From contig CAKORX010000001.1 of NCBI GenBank assembly GCA_934101645.1, forward strand, positions 1 to 64,000: DNA of 64,000 nt, given 5' to 3'. The notes beneath the pieces are model-generated. The model ran no database searches. It worked only from the letters and a program-made list of their open reading frames with translations, and had not been told where the DNA came from. Below are positions 8,933-17,438 of the stretch, piece by piece (position 1 is the first letter of the stretch; the number at the start of each line of letters is the position of its first letter). Both the position numbers and the translations under genes were made by a program. This DNA is from an uncultured Bacilli bacterium (GTDB lineage: Bacteria > Bacillota_I > Bacilli_A > RF39 > UBA660).

Positions 8933-9648
8933 TATAACTCCACATTATGATAAATATTTGATACATCCTCAACATCATTAAGCATATTTAAAAGAAGTTC
9001 AAATTTTTCTTTATCTTCACCCTCTAAAGTGATTTTTTCTTTAGCAAACATTCCTACTTCGTCATATAAATAATCTACATTTGGAATAATTTTTTCAATT
9101 ACATCTTTTAACTTATTTTCGTCAGTAGGATTTACAGAGATTGTAATTACTCCATCTTCATCTTCGAAATCTACTGGTTCAATCTCAGCCTCAATTAATT
9201 TGTCTAAAACTTCTTCTCCATTATCATATTTAAAAGAAACAACGCCAAGATAATCATAATTATATGCAACTGAATTTGTAACACCTAAGCTTTTATGAAC
9301 TTTATTAAAAGCTGCTCTTACAAAACCAACTGTACGATTAACATTATCAGTTAAACATTTTATAATAAGTGTTGATGCTCCAGGTCCAAAACCTTCATAA
9401 GTTACAACTTCATATTCATCTTGTCCCATGCCTTTTGCTTTATCAATTGCACGATTAATTATATCAGATGGCACTTCATTTTTCTTAGCCTTTTCAATAA
9501 TTCTTTTTAAAACTATATTTGAATCAGGATCAGGAATACCTTTCTTAGCAGCTAAATAAATTTCTTTAGCAAATGTTGTATAAATTTTTCCTCTTGCAGC
9601 ACCAGTTTTTTGAATGCTTGCTTTTCTTACTTCGTATGCTCTACCCAT
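8932..9648 (-). CDS. yebC: YebC/PmpR-family protein
   Basis: Starts MGRAYEVRKASIQKTGAARG, the canonical opening of the family, and runs through the three-domain YebC fold (FGPGASTLIIKCLTDN; SVAYNYDYLGVV). Members have been described as transcriptional regulators and more recently as ribosome-associated factors helping translation of proline stretches. The upstream in-frame Met codons (to 9687) are ignored because GAGGG precedes ATG 9648 at good spacing and the family starts there. First gene of the yebC-ftsY-ylxM unit, downstream of the gtrA terminator. Confidence 0.95.
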   Translation of the reverse strand: MGRAYEVRKASIQKTGAARGKIYTTFAKEIYLAAKKGIPDPDSNIVLKRIIEKAKKNEVPSDIINRAIDKAKGMGQDEYEVVTYEGFGPGASTLIIKCLTDNVNRTVGFVRAAFNKVHKSLGVTNSVAYNYDYLGVVSFKYDNGEEVLDKLIEAEIEPVDFEDEDGVITISVNPTDENKLKDVIEKIIPNVDYLYDEVGMFAKEKITLEGEDKEKFELLLNMLNDVEDVSNIYHNVEL

Positions 9649-9720
9649 AACTTTTCCCTCTTTCATTAAATATTTTTCTTTTTTCAAGAAATGCTAGATA
9701 TATTATATCAAAAAGATATA

Positions 9721-9758
9721 AAAAAAAAAACTAATTATGCTTTTCTATAATTAGTTTT
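9721..9758 (-). terminator. Terminator after gtrA
   Basis: A 12-bp stem (9727-9738 with 9747-9758) with an 8-base loop, followed on the minus strand by a ten-base T-run. It overlaps the gtrA 3' end and separates the polysaccharide locus from yebC-ftsY-ylxM. Confidence 0.85.
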
Positions 9759-10114
9759 CTTGTTATAAAGTTATAAACCATAACAACCGCTGTAGCAAAT
9801 AATTTTACTATCATTACATCAATGTGCATTTTCGTAGTACCAAAATAAATTAATAATTCATTAATTCCTAAACCTACTACACTAAGAAGAACAAATATAA
9901 TAACTTCTTTCGGAGTTTGTTTTTTAGCATCAAATACCCATTTTATACTAGCAAAATAATTAAATGTTAATGATATAACAAATGATATTGCGGCACTTAT
10001 TAATTCATTTAAGCCTATTACTTTTGCTAAAAGAAATAATATACCATAGTCAATAACAAATGCTATGCCACCTACTACACCAAATTTTAAAATTTGATTA
10101 ATTAACTTTTTCAT
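9731..10114 (-). CDS. GtrA-family membrane protein
   Basis: A 127-residue protein with four membrane helices and the GtrA signature (ILKFGVVGGIAFVIDYGIL near the start, ISLTFNYFASIKWVF in the middle). GtrA-like proteins are linked to the transfer of undecaprenyl-phosphate sugars across the membrane. The start overlaps the end of the GT2 gene by four bases, the common GT2-GtrA pairing for making and moving a lipid-phosphate sugar. Confidence 0.88.
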   Translation of the reverse strand: MKKLINQILKFGVVGGIAFVIDYGILFLLAKVIGLNELISAAISFVISLTFNYFASIKWVFDAKKQTPKEVIIFVLLSVVGLGINELLIYFGTTKMHIDVMIVKLFATAVVMVYNFITRKLIIEKHN

Positions 10115-11019
10115 TTTTCTTCTTTCATTAAGTTCATTAAAATTTCATATTCTTGTTTATGTTTTTTAGCAATTACTCCTAAAATAATACCACAAGCATA
10201 AGTCATTAAAGTAAGTAAGAAAAGCATACTAGCTATTATAAATCTTACTGAATGATCACTAACTGCATTCATAACAGGGATTCCTAAAATTAAACTAACT
10301 ATTAGTAAAAGTGTACCAATTATTCCAAAGAATGCCATTGGTCTATATTCTTTAAATAAAGTAGCAATAGTTTTTAGTACTTTAAATCCATCTTTATATG
10401 TATTAAGTTTAGATACACTACCCTCAGGTCTATCTTTATAATTAACTGGAACTTCTACTAAATGATAATTTTTATCAACAGCATGAATAGTCATCTCAGT
10501 TTCAATTTCAAATCCTTTTGATAAAACTGGGAATCCCTTAACAAAATCATAACTAAATGCACGATATCCAGTCATTATATCTTTTACATTATTGTGAAAT
10601 AATTTGTTAATAAAAAATCTTACCATTTTATTTCCTAAATTGTGAAATGGTCTTTTATTTTCAGTAAAATATGTAGAAGATAATCTATCCCCTATAACCA
10701 TATCAGCTTTTTTAGCAAGAATTAAATCACACATTTCACGAGCATTTTCAGCAGGGTAAGTATCATCACCATCTATCATGATATAACACTCAGCATCAAT
10801 GTCTCTAAACATTGAACGAATAACATTTCCCTTTCCTTGTTTATATTCATAAACAACTGTTGCTCCAGCTTTTCTAGCTATTTCGTCTGTATGATCGCTA
10901 GAATTATTATCATACACGTAAATTGTAGCTTCAGGTAATGCTTTTTTATAATCTTTGACAACCTTAGCTACTGTCTTTGATTCATTATAACAAGGAATCA
11001 AAACTGCAATTTTATCCAT
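10111..11019 (-). CDS. GT2 glycosyltransferase (polyprenyl-phosphate sugar synthase-like)
   Basis: A GT-A catalytic domain fills residues 1-~225 (VLIPCYNESKTV, YDNNSSDHT, MIDGDDTYP with the metal-binding DxD-type motif), followed by two membrane helices at ~230-290. This matches the DPM1/GtrB-like group that transfers a sugar from a nucleotide donor to a polyprenyl phosphate on the cytoplasmic face. Pairing with gtrA supports a role in modifying the surface polymer by a lipid-phosphate sugar. The sugar cannot be named from sequence. Confidence 0.88.
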   Translation of the reverse strand: MDKIAVLIPCYNESKTVAKVVKDYKKALPEATIYVYDNNSSDHTDEIARKAGATVVYEYKQGKGNVIRSMFRDIDAECYIMIDGDDTYPAENAREMCDLILAKKADMVIGDRLSSTYFTENKRPFHNLGNKMVRFFINKLFHNNVKDIMTGYRAFSYDFVKGFPVLSKGFEIETEMTIHAVDKNYHLVEVPVNYKDRPEGSVSKLNTYKDGFKVLKTIATLFKEYRPMAFFGIIGTLLLIVSLILGIPVMNAVSDHSVRFIIASMLFLLTLMTYACGIILGVIAKKHKQEYEILMNLMKEEK

Positions 11020-11070
11020 AATACCTTCCTTCTTACCTATAGTGTACCATTTTAAAATACTTAAATCAAC

Positions 11071-11094
11071 AAAAAACGCATCACTTATTGATGC
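11071..11094 (-). terminator. Terminator after the 264-residue lipoprotein gene
   Basis: Stem GCATCA/TGATGC (11078-11083 with 11089-11094), followed on the minus strand by a T-run (A-run 11071-11076), just after the stop at 11098. Confidence 0.7.
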
Positions 11095-11097
11095 ATT

Positions 11098-11892
11098 TTA
11101 AGACGCATTAGTAATAAAATCCGCATTTTCTTCGAAATAATTATCTGGAATGCATGAGCCTCTTCCTTCTACGGGAGAACTATCATCACAGCCAATATCA
11201 GTTTTTTCTTCATCATCTTCGTTTATGTCAGTTTCATCAACATAAGTACTTGCATCAATTATGTTATAATCATCTACATTTATTTTATTTTCGTTTCTAT
11301 AGTCTTCTTCATCATTAAATGCAGGATAACCATCCATAGTATAAACAGAATCTGTTTCTTTATCATATAAAATATAATCAATGTAGTTTCTCCATAAATA
11401 AGTATATGCAAAATTAGGATATTTTAAATCATCTATTTGTAAATATTTTCCTTTTTCTAAAAAAGTACCATTAATTACTTGATTCGGTTCATAAGTTGTT
11501 TCACCAGTTCTGCAAACTGGGTTGCTCGTATCATAACAAGTGTATATATTTTTAAAACTTATATAAAATGTTATATTATCACCACTTTTGTCATATGTAC
11601 AACTCGTAGAATTTATATAATTTGCACCATATGTGTTTTCACTAGAGTCAGTTTCAAAACAACTTCCATCTTTATTAACCATAATTGTAACTTTATTTTT
11701 TACACTAACTCCATTAGCTTTGCCAGTGTATTCAATTTGATACATTAAATCTTTACGTAATAAATAATCAAAATTTTCATTACTATATTTGTATAAATCC
11801 TTCTTTTTAGGCTTTACCTCTTCTTTTTCTTTGCATCCGCTTAAAGAAAAAATTAGTAAAAATGCACACAATGTTTTAATTAACCTTTTCAT
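11098..11892 (-). CDS. Lipoprotein of unknown function
   Basis: A lipoprotein signal (MKRLIKTLCAFLLIFSLSGC, Cys20) then a charged Lys/Glu linker. The mature part has no domain I recognise; it contains several Cys in the middle (TSCTYDKS, YTCYDTSNPVCRTGE) that could form disulphides, and an acidic C-terminal tail (DETDINEDDEEK). It follows galE by 13 bases on the same strand and ends the transcription unit at a terminator, so it may be co-expressed with the surface-polymer genes. Confidence 0.7.
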   Translation of the reverse strand: MKRLIKTLCAFLLIFSLSGCKEKEEVKPKKKDLYKYSNENFDYLLRKDLMYQIEYTGKANGVSVKNKVTIMVNKDGSCFETDSSENTYGANYINSTSCTYDKSGDNITFYISFKNIYTCYDTSNPVCRTGETTYEPNQVINGTFLEKGKYLQIDDLKYPNFAYTYLWRNYIDYILYDKETDSVYTMDGYPAFNDEEDYRNENKINVDDYNIIDASTYVDETDINEDDEEKTDIGCDDSSPVEGRGSCIPDNYFEENADFITNAS

Positions 11893-11905
11893 AATACTTC
11901 CAAAT

Positions 11906-12907
11906 TTATTTATTATTTAATTCAAATTCATAAGCATCTTTGCACATGTCTTCAATATTTTTTTCAGCATGCCATCCTAAAAATTTATTTGCATATTCAC
12001 AAGATGCATAGCAAGTAGCAATATCTCCAGGTCTTCTTCCTGTAATTTTATAGTTTACTTTAACACCATTCACTTTTTCAAAAGTTTTAACCATTTCAAG
12101 TACACTTACACCTTTTCCTGTGCCCAAGTTACATATAACAAGTCCAGGATTGTCACAAATTTTTTCTAATGCTTTAACATGTCCTTTTGCAAGGTCAACA
12201 ACATGAATATAATCTCTTACACCTGTGCCATCAATAGTATCATAATCATTACCAAATACACTTAAACATTCAAGTTTCCCAGTAGCAACCTTTACTATAT
12301 AAGGCATTAAATTATTTGGTATACCATTAGGGTCTTCACCAATTAAATGGGACTCATGACACCCAACAGGATTAAAATATCTAAGAATCATTAAATTCCA
12401 AGAATTATCTGATTTATATAAATCTTTTAAAATATCTTCAATCATAAGTTTCGTAGATCCATAAGGATTTGTTGTACTCAAATGGCAATCTTCAGTAAGT
12501 GGTAATCTTTCTGGAGTTCCATATACTGTAGCACTCGAAGAAAACACAAAGTTTTTAATATTATTTTCTTTCATTACTTCAAGTAAATTAATTGTAGAAA
12601 ATAAATTATTTCTATAATATTCAAGTGGCATCTCAACAGATTCACCAACGGCCTTTAAACCCGCAAAATGAATTACTGCATCAATTTTATTTTCATTAAA
12701 TATTTTATTTAACAAAGTTTTATCTTCTACATTACCTTCGTAAAATTTAAAATCTTTATTAGTTATTTTTTTTATGTTTTCAAGTACACTTGGTTTTGAA
12801 TTTACAAAATTATCTATTATAATAATTTCATAATCCTTATTAAGTAATTCAACTGCTGTATGAGAGCCAATATATCCAGCACCACCAGTAACTAATATTT
12901 TATTCAT
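11906..12907 (-). CDS. galE: UDP-glucose 4-epimerase
   Basis: An extended short-chain dehydrogenase that interconverts UDP-Glc and UDP-Gal (or the N-acetyl forms). The NAD-binding motif GGAGYIGSH (8-16), catalytic Ser in FSSSATVYG (~124) and Y149-xxx-K153 (YGSTK) are all present; length 333 is typical. Its ATG overlaps the end of the upstream deacetylase gene by eight bases. In this locus it likely supplies a galactose-type donor for the polymer. Confidence 0.95.
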   Translation of the reverse strand: MNKILVTGGAGYIGSHTAVELLNKDYEIIIIDNFVNSKPSVLENIKKITNKDFKFYEGNVEDKTLLNKIFNENKIDAVIHFAGLKAVGESVEMPLEYYRNNLFSTINLLEVMKENNIKNFVFSSSATVYGTPERLPLTEDCHLSTTNPYGSTKLMIEDILKDLYKSDNSWNLMILRYFNPVGCHESHLIGEDPNGIPNNLMPYIVKVATGKLECLSVFGNDYDTIDGTGVRDYIHVVDLAKGHVKALEKICDNPGLVICNLGTGKGVSVLEMVKTFEKVNGVKVNYKITGRRPGDIATCYASCEYANKFLGWHAEKNIEDMCKDAYEFELNNK

Positions 12908-14201
12908 TATTTCCTCCTATCATATTTATAAATGAATTAATATTCATATTTCTTCCAACTTTAAATCTATTTAACGCTTTTGATGATAAATTATTGCTAT
13001 AATTAAATCCAGGATTAACTGTAACTGCATAATCATAGTTTTCTTTAGTTATAGCTATAGTATCTTTATTATAACTTCCATATGGATAAGCTATTGTATT
13101 AATATTTTTACTTAAAAGAGTTTCTAAATCTTTTTTGCTTAAAGTAAGCTCTTCATATTGTTTTTCATAACTATTTTGACCAAGCTTAATATGAGTTAAA
13201 GTGTGTGAACCAATCTCCATGATACCAGAATTATCCATTTCTTTAACCATATCACTAGTTACATAAGTGTCTCCATCCATCCATCTTGTGATTATATAAA
13301 AACAACTTTTTAAATTATATTTTTTTAGTATTGGATAAGCATTATCATAAACATTTTTATATCCATCATCAAATGTAATTATTATAGGCTTTTCATATTC
13401 ATCAGCTTTGTCTATTTCTGATAAGAAAAGACTGGTATAACCATTATCACTTAAATACTTCATTTGCATTTCAAAGTCCTTAACATTAACAAAAAGTGAT
13501 GTATCTCCCCATGCATTATCATCAACTGCATGATACATTAAAATTGGAATCTTTTTACCTAAAGATATTTCTGATACTAAAGAAAATCCAGTATTATATT
13601 TTTTAAATGATGTAGCAAATTTTTCATTACTATAAATTATTTTATTTTGATAAACATAATAATCCTTATTATTTTCCTTTAAAAAGTTAATAAAGTCTTT
13701 TTTTACATTATTTTTATATAATAAATTTTCTTTTTGCTTTTCATCATCATTAATGCTTTTTGTTATAATGCTTTCACTATATATTTTTAAAATTTCATCT
13801 TTTTCTTTTTGACTTAAATTTTTATCAATGAAATTATCAATATCTTCATATTTTAATAAATTAATTTCTTTTTCAACATTCAAAATTTGTTCATATGACT
13901 TCGTAGGATTTTTAATATCCTCGATAGATAAACTTTCTATTTTCATAGAATTTATTTTTTCATGAGTTTCAATGTTATTATTAAAATAAATGCTTAAAGT
14001 ATCACTATTATTAACTTTTTCACCATCAATATAGGATTTATATTTTTCATATATATCATTTACTTTTATACTAATTTCAGCGTTTTCTTTTTCCTTATTA
14101 GATTTATCTTTATTACTTTTATAAAAATAAAATAGTATCATTGCAATAAATGATATAATAAGTAAACTAAATAGCATAATAATTAATTTTCTTTTATTCA
14201 T
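12900..14201 (-). CDS. Membrane-anchored polysaccharide deacetylase (NodB domain)
   Basis: One N-terminal membrane helix (~6-27), an extracellular helical linker to ~205, then a NodB/CE4 domain to the C-terminus: LMYHAV (221-226), ITFDDGYKN with the catalytic base/metal Asp278-Asp279, the metal-binding GSHTLTH (H333, H337), and AYPYG. CE4 enzymes remove acetyl groups from N-acetylated sugars of peptidoglycan or other surface glycans. Position among polymer genes suggests the glycan made here or the wall is the substrate. The orientation is external, by signal-anchor inference. Confidence 0.88.
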   Translation of the reverse strand: MNKRKLIIMLFSLLIISFIAMILFYFYKSNKDKSNKEKENAEISIKVNDIYEKYKSYIDGEKVNNSDTLSIYFNNNIETHEKINSMKIESLSIEDIKNPTKSYEQILNVEKEINLLKYEDIDNFIDKNLSQKEKDEILKIYSESIITKSINDDEKQKENLLYKNNVKKDFINFLKENNKDYYVYQNKIIYSNEKFATSFKKYNTGFSLVSEISLGKKIPILMYHAVDDNAWGDTSLFVNVKDFEMQMKYLSDNGYTSLFLSEIDKADEYEKPIIITFDDGYKNVYDNAYPILKKYNLKSCFYIITRWMDGDTYVTSDMVKEMDNSGIMEIGSHTLTHIKLGQNSYEKQYEELTLSKKDLETLLSKNINTIAYPYGSYNKDTIAITKENYDYAVTVNPGFNYSNNLSSKALNRFKVGRNMNINSFINMIGGNNE

Positions 14202-14243
14202 ATACTCTAAATAAATTATAGTTTATTTATTAAAATATGTCTA

Positions 14244-14942
14244 TCATTTTTTTAACATAAAAGTTACATTATTTTTAATAAATCTTTTTATTCTTTTAGG
14301 TTCACAAATAATTCTATAAAACCACTCTAAATTTAATTTTATAAATATTTTCGGAGCTCTTTTTTTAGTACCGCTTAATACATCAAATGTTCCTCCAACG
14401 CCTATATAAACGCCTTTTTTGGCTTTATCAATATATTTATTTATTAGTAATTCTTGAGTTGGCACCCCTAGAGCCACCAATACTAAATCTGGTGATAATG
14501 AAATTATTTTTTCCATTACTTTTTCTTTATTTTCTACATATCCATGATCATAACCTAAAATTTTTATATTTGGATAAGTAGTTTTAATCTTTTCTACTAG
14601 TTTTTCAATAACTTCAGGTTTACTACCCAATAAATAAATATTAAGTCCTTTTTCATTGCATATTTCTAATGCTTTCTTTGAAATATCTACACCAGTAATT
14701 CTTTCTTTAATGTTAATGCCATATTTCTTTGCTTTTTTTATAATAGAAATTCCATCAGGAACTAAACTATTATTTTTATTTAAAAGCATATTTTTAATAG
14801 TTTCATCATTATATGAATTCATAATAATCTCTGGATTAACAGTTATTATAAATTTCTTTTGTTTATTTTTTAGTAAATCCTCTAAATAATCATAATACTT
14901 TTTTTCATCATCTCGATATATTAAATTTAAAATATCTTTCAT
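14244..14942 (-). CDS. tagA: WecG/TagA/CpsF-family glycosyltransferase (GT26)
   Basis: A 232-residue GT26 enzyme: TVNPEIIMNS, SLVPDGISIIK, RITGVDIS, then YLLGSKPEV, LVALGVPTQELLI and GVGGTFDVLSGTKKRAP. TagA adds ManNAc to undecaprenyl-PP-GlcNAc, the second step of wall teichoic acid linkage-unit synthesis. The locus also encodes WecB (UDP-ManNAc supply) and TagO (first step), so the same reaction is well supported here. The ATG overlaps the preceding GT gene by one base. Confidence 0.9.
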   Translation of the reverse strand: MKDILNLIYRDDEKKYYDYLEDLLKNKQKKFIITVNPEIIMNSYNDETIKNMLLNKNNSLVPDGISIIKKAKKYGINIKERITGVDISKKALEICNEKGLNIYLLGSKPEVIEKLVEKIKTTYPNIKILGYDHGYVENKEKVMEKIISLSPDLVLVALGVPTQELLINKYIDKAKKGVYIGVGGTFDVLSGTKKRAPKIFIKLNLEWFYRIICEPKRIKRFIKNNVTFMLKK

Positions 14943-16210
14943 TATTCATCCTTTTTAATATAATCAATAATAACTTTAGCTTTGTGACTCCAGTCATTTT
15001 CTATAGCCTCAGACTTTAATAATTTTAAATAATCTTTATCTTTTTTCTTTTCCATTGCTAAGTCTAATTTTTTAATAAAATCTTCATGATTTTTACCAAT
15101 TAAAACAGATTTATATTTTTTACATTCAAGCATGTCTGTTGTAACGATAGGTTTTTCCATTGCCATATATTCAAATAATTTCACAGGGCTTGTGGAACTA
15201 GTTATATCATTAAGTACAAAAGGTATTATCATTACATCCATTTTAATAGCATAATTTTTAAGTATTTTATAATCCCTAGGACCAAAAAAGTAAACATTTT
15301 TTAAAGTTCCTATCTCACTTTTATCAAAACTATCATCATATTTAATTCCAAATAAAACAATATTATATTTATTTGTATCATTTATTTTTTTTATTAAATC
15401 ATAATCAAACCAACTTGCAAGAGCTCCGTAATAACATATACATGTTTTATTTAAAACTTTTTTAAATTCATCCTCGTATTTAAAATTTTTGTCAATTGTT
15501 TGAAAAAACTCATAATCTACTCCATTTGATGAAAATATTAAATTTTCTTTACCTCTTTTTTTAATTATATCTTTTTCAAGATTATCTGCAGTTACAACAA
15601 CATAAACATTTTTTTTATGATTTAAAACGTATTCATATTTATCAGATATATTTTTAGGAAGGTCTTTCGTACCTGAAAGTACCGGAGAAATATGGTCGAT
15701 ATATTCATATATAAATTTAAAACCATTATTTAAATAGTCCTCAATATTTTTTACAGATAATTTCCAATCAGTAGAATAAAGCTGAATATATTTTGGTTTA
15801 TTTACATTCTTTAAACACTTCATAAGTATTTTATTTAAAGTAATATTATTATAGTTAATTAAATATAAATTATCACTAAACTTCTTATATATTTTAACTT
15901 TATCTGTCATAGTTGTTACCTCATAAAAAACTAAACAACCATTCTTAGATAAATTATTTGCTATATGCTGAGGTCTTTGAAAAAGTGGTACATTATAGCC
16001 AAAACTACTTCTCCATAAAATGATTCTATCATATGTATTATTTTTTAAAATTTCATTAATTTCTTTTGTATATTTTCTTTTGCAAAAAAAGGTTTTTAAA
16101 CTAATCTTATCTAAATAATTAGCAATTATATAGGCTCTTAATTTTTTACAAAATCCCTTAAATCCATATTTTTTGTATACATTTACAAGTTTACTTATTT
16201 TTTCTTTCAT
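14942..16210 (-). CDS. Glycosyltransferase, TuaH-like (GT-B)
   Basis: A 422-residue cytosolic GT-B-type enzyme. The N-terminal half contains IILWRSSFGYNVPLFQRPQHIANNL, reduced here to the RPQHIA signature typical of TuaH-like transferases. The C-terminal half holds CYYGALASWFD, YFFGPRDYKIL and the donor-site stretch FEYMAMEKPIVTTD. It belongs to the polymer locus: AAGGAGAT precedes the ATG, and the stop overlaps tagA by one base. Sugar specificity unknown. Confidence 0.8.
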   Translation of the reverse strand: MKEKISKLVNVYKKYGFKGFCKKLRAYIIANYLDKISLKTFFCKRKYTKEINEILKNNTYDRIILWRSSFGYNVPLFQRPQHIANNLSKNGCLVFYEVTTMTDKVKIYKKFSDNLYLINYNNITLNKILMKCLKNVNKPKYIQLYSTDWKLSVKNIEDYLNNGFKFIYEYIDHISPVLSGTKDLPKNISDKYEYVLNHKKNVYVVVTADNLEKDIIKKRGKENLIFSSNGVDYEFFQTIDKNFKYEDEFKKVLNKTCICYYGALASWFDYDLIKKINDTNKYNIVLFGIKYDDSFDKSEIGTLKNVYFFGPRDYKILKNYAIKMDVMIIPFVLNDITSSTSPVKLFEYMAMEKPIVTTDMLECKKYKSVLIGKNHEDFIKKLDLAMEKKKDKDYLKLLKSEAIENDWSHKAKVIIDYIKKDE

Positions 16211-16244
16211 ATATCTCCTTTATCTAAATTAATTATATCATGAT

Positions 16245-16272
16245 AAAAAAAAAGTACCAATATTTTGGCACT
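16245..16272 (-). terminator. Terminator after wecB
   Basis: An 8-bp stem with one G-U pair (16253-16260 with 16265-16272) followed on the minus strand by a T-run (A-run 16245-16253). It overlaps the wecB stop, so the TuaH-like/tagA part may be transcribed from its own start or by read-through. Confidence 0.7.
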
Positions 16273-17377
16273 ATTTATTTAATCTTTCAACAATTGCATC
16301 TACAATTTTTTCTGATGCATGTCCATCTCCATATGGATTTGATGCCCTGCTCATCTTTTCATATTCCTTTTGATTAGTTAATAACTTTTTAGTTTCATTA
16401 TATATTGTTTCTTCATCTGTTCCCACAAGTTTTAAAGTACCAGCTTTAATTCCCTCCGGACGCTCAGTTGTGTCCCTTAAAACTAAAACAGGCTTACCAA
16501 GTGATGGAGCTTCCTCTTGAATTCCACCACTATCAGTTAAAATTAAATAGCTTTTATTTTGGAAATTATGAAAATCAAATACCTCAAGAGGCTCAATTAA
16601 GTGAACTTTATCATCACCATCAAATATTTCATTTGCTATTTCTCTAACCTTAGGATTTAAATGGATTGGATAAATTACTTTTACATCACAAAATTCATCA
16701 GTTATTCTTTTTACTGCCTTAAAAATATTTCTCATAGGCTCACCTAGATTTTCTCTTCGATGAGCTGTAAGTAAAATCATTTTTTCATTTTGTTTAATCC
16801 ACTCAAGCTCTGGATGAGTATAGTTATTCTTTATAGTTGTACTCATTGCATCAATTGCAGTATTCCCTGTAACATATATTTTACTTTTATCTTTACCCTC
16901 TTTTAAAAGGTTTTCTTTACTCATTAAAGTTGGTGCAAAATACATATCTGTCATACAGTCTACCATTTGTCTATTCATTTCCTCAGGATATGGAGAATAT
17001 TTATCATAAGTTCTAAGTCCGGCTTCAACATGGCCAATAGAAACGCCATTATAAAATGCTGCTAAAGCACCTGCAAAAGTTGTAGTAGTATCTCCATGTA
17101 CAAGTACAATATCTGGTTTTTCTTTTTGAATAACTTCTTCAAGGCCTGTTAATGCTCTAGTGGTAATTTCACCTAAAGTTTGACCTTGCTTCATAATATT
17201 TAAATCATAATTAGGATTTATTTTAAATGTATCTAATACACTATCAAGCATTTGTCTATGCTGAGCAGTTACCACTACTATACTTTCAATTTCTTTCCTT
17301 TTTTCAAGTTTTTTAACAAGAGGAGCCATTTTAATAGCCTCCGGTCTTGTTCCAAATATACTTATTACTTTAATCAT
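16271..17377 (-). CDS. wecB: UDP-N-acetylglucosamine 2-epimerase (non-hydrolysing)
   Basis: Interconverts UDP-GlcNAc and UDP-ManNAc. The family marks are all visible: FGTRPEAIKMAPL near the start, VVTAQHRQMLD, HGDTTTTFAGALAAFY, VEAGLRT, LTAHRRENLG and DSGGIQEEAPSLGKPVLVLR. Length 368 is normal. Its product is the donor expected for the TagA enzyme encoded nearby. Also called mnaA in Gram-positives. Confidence 0.95.
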   Translation of the reverse strand: MIKVISIFGTRPEAIKMAPLVKKLEKRKEIESIVVVTAQHRQMLDSVLDTFKINPNYDLNIMKQGQTLGEITTRALTGLEEVIQKEKPDIVLVHGDTTTTFAGALAAFYNGVSIGHVEAGLRTYDKYSPYPEEMNRQMVDCMTDMYFAPTLMSKENLLKEGKDKSKIYVTGNTAIDAMSTTIKNNYTHPELEWIKQNEKMILLTAHRRENLGEPMRNIFKAVKRITDEFCDVKVIYPIHLNPKVREIANEIFDGDDKVHLIEPLEVFDFHNFQNKSYLILTDSGGIQEEAPSLGKPVLVLRDTTERPEGIKAGTLKLVGTDEETIYNETKKLLTNQKEYEKMSRASNPYGDGHASEKIVDAIVERLNK

Positions 17378-17438
17378 TTATTCTCCTATATAAATTTAAT
17401 AAAATTAACAAAATAAATTATATTACTTTTTTATCTTT

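Noticed and set aside
9649..9687. Longer yebC start
   Set aside because: The family begins at MGRAYE and GAGGG precedes that ATG; the extra 13 residues are not part of YebC.
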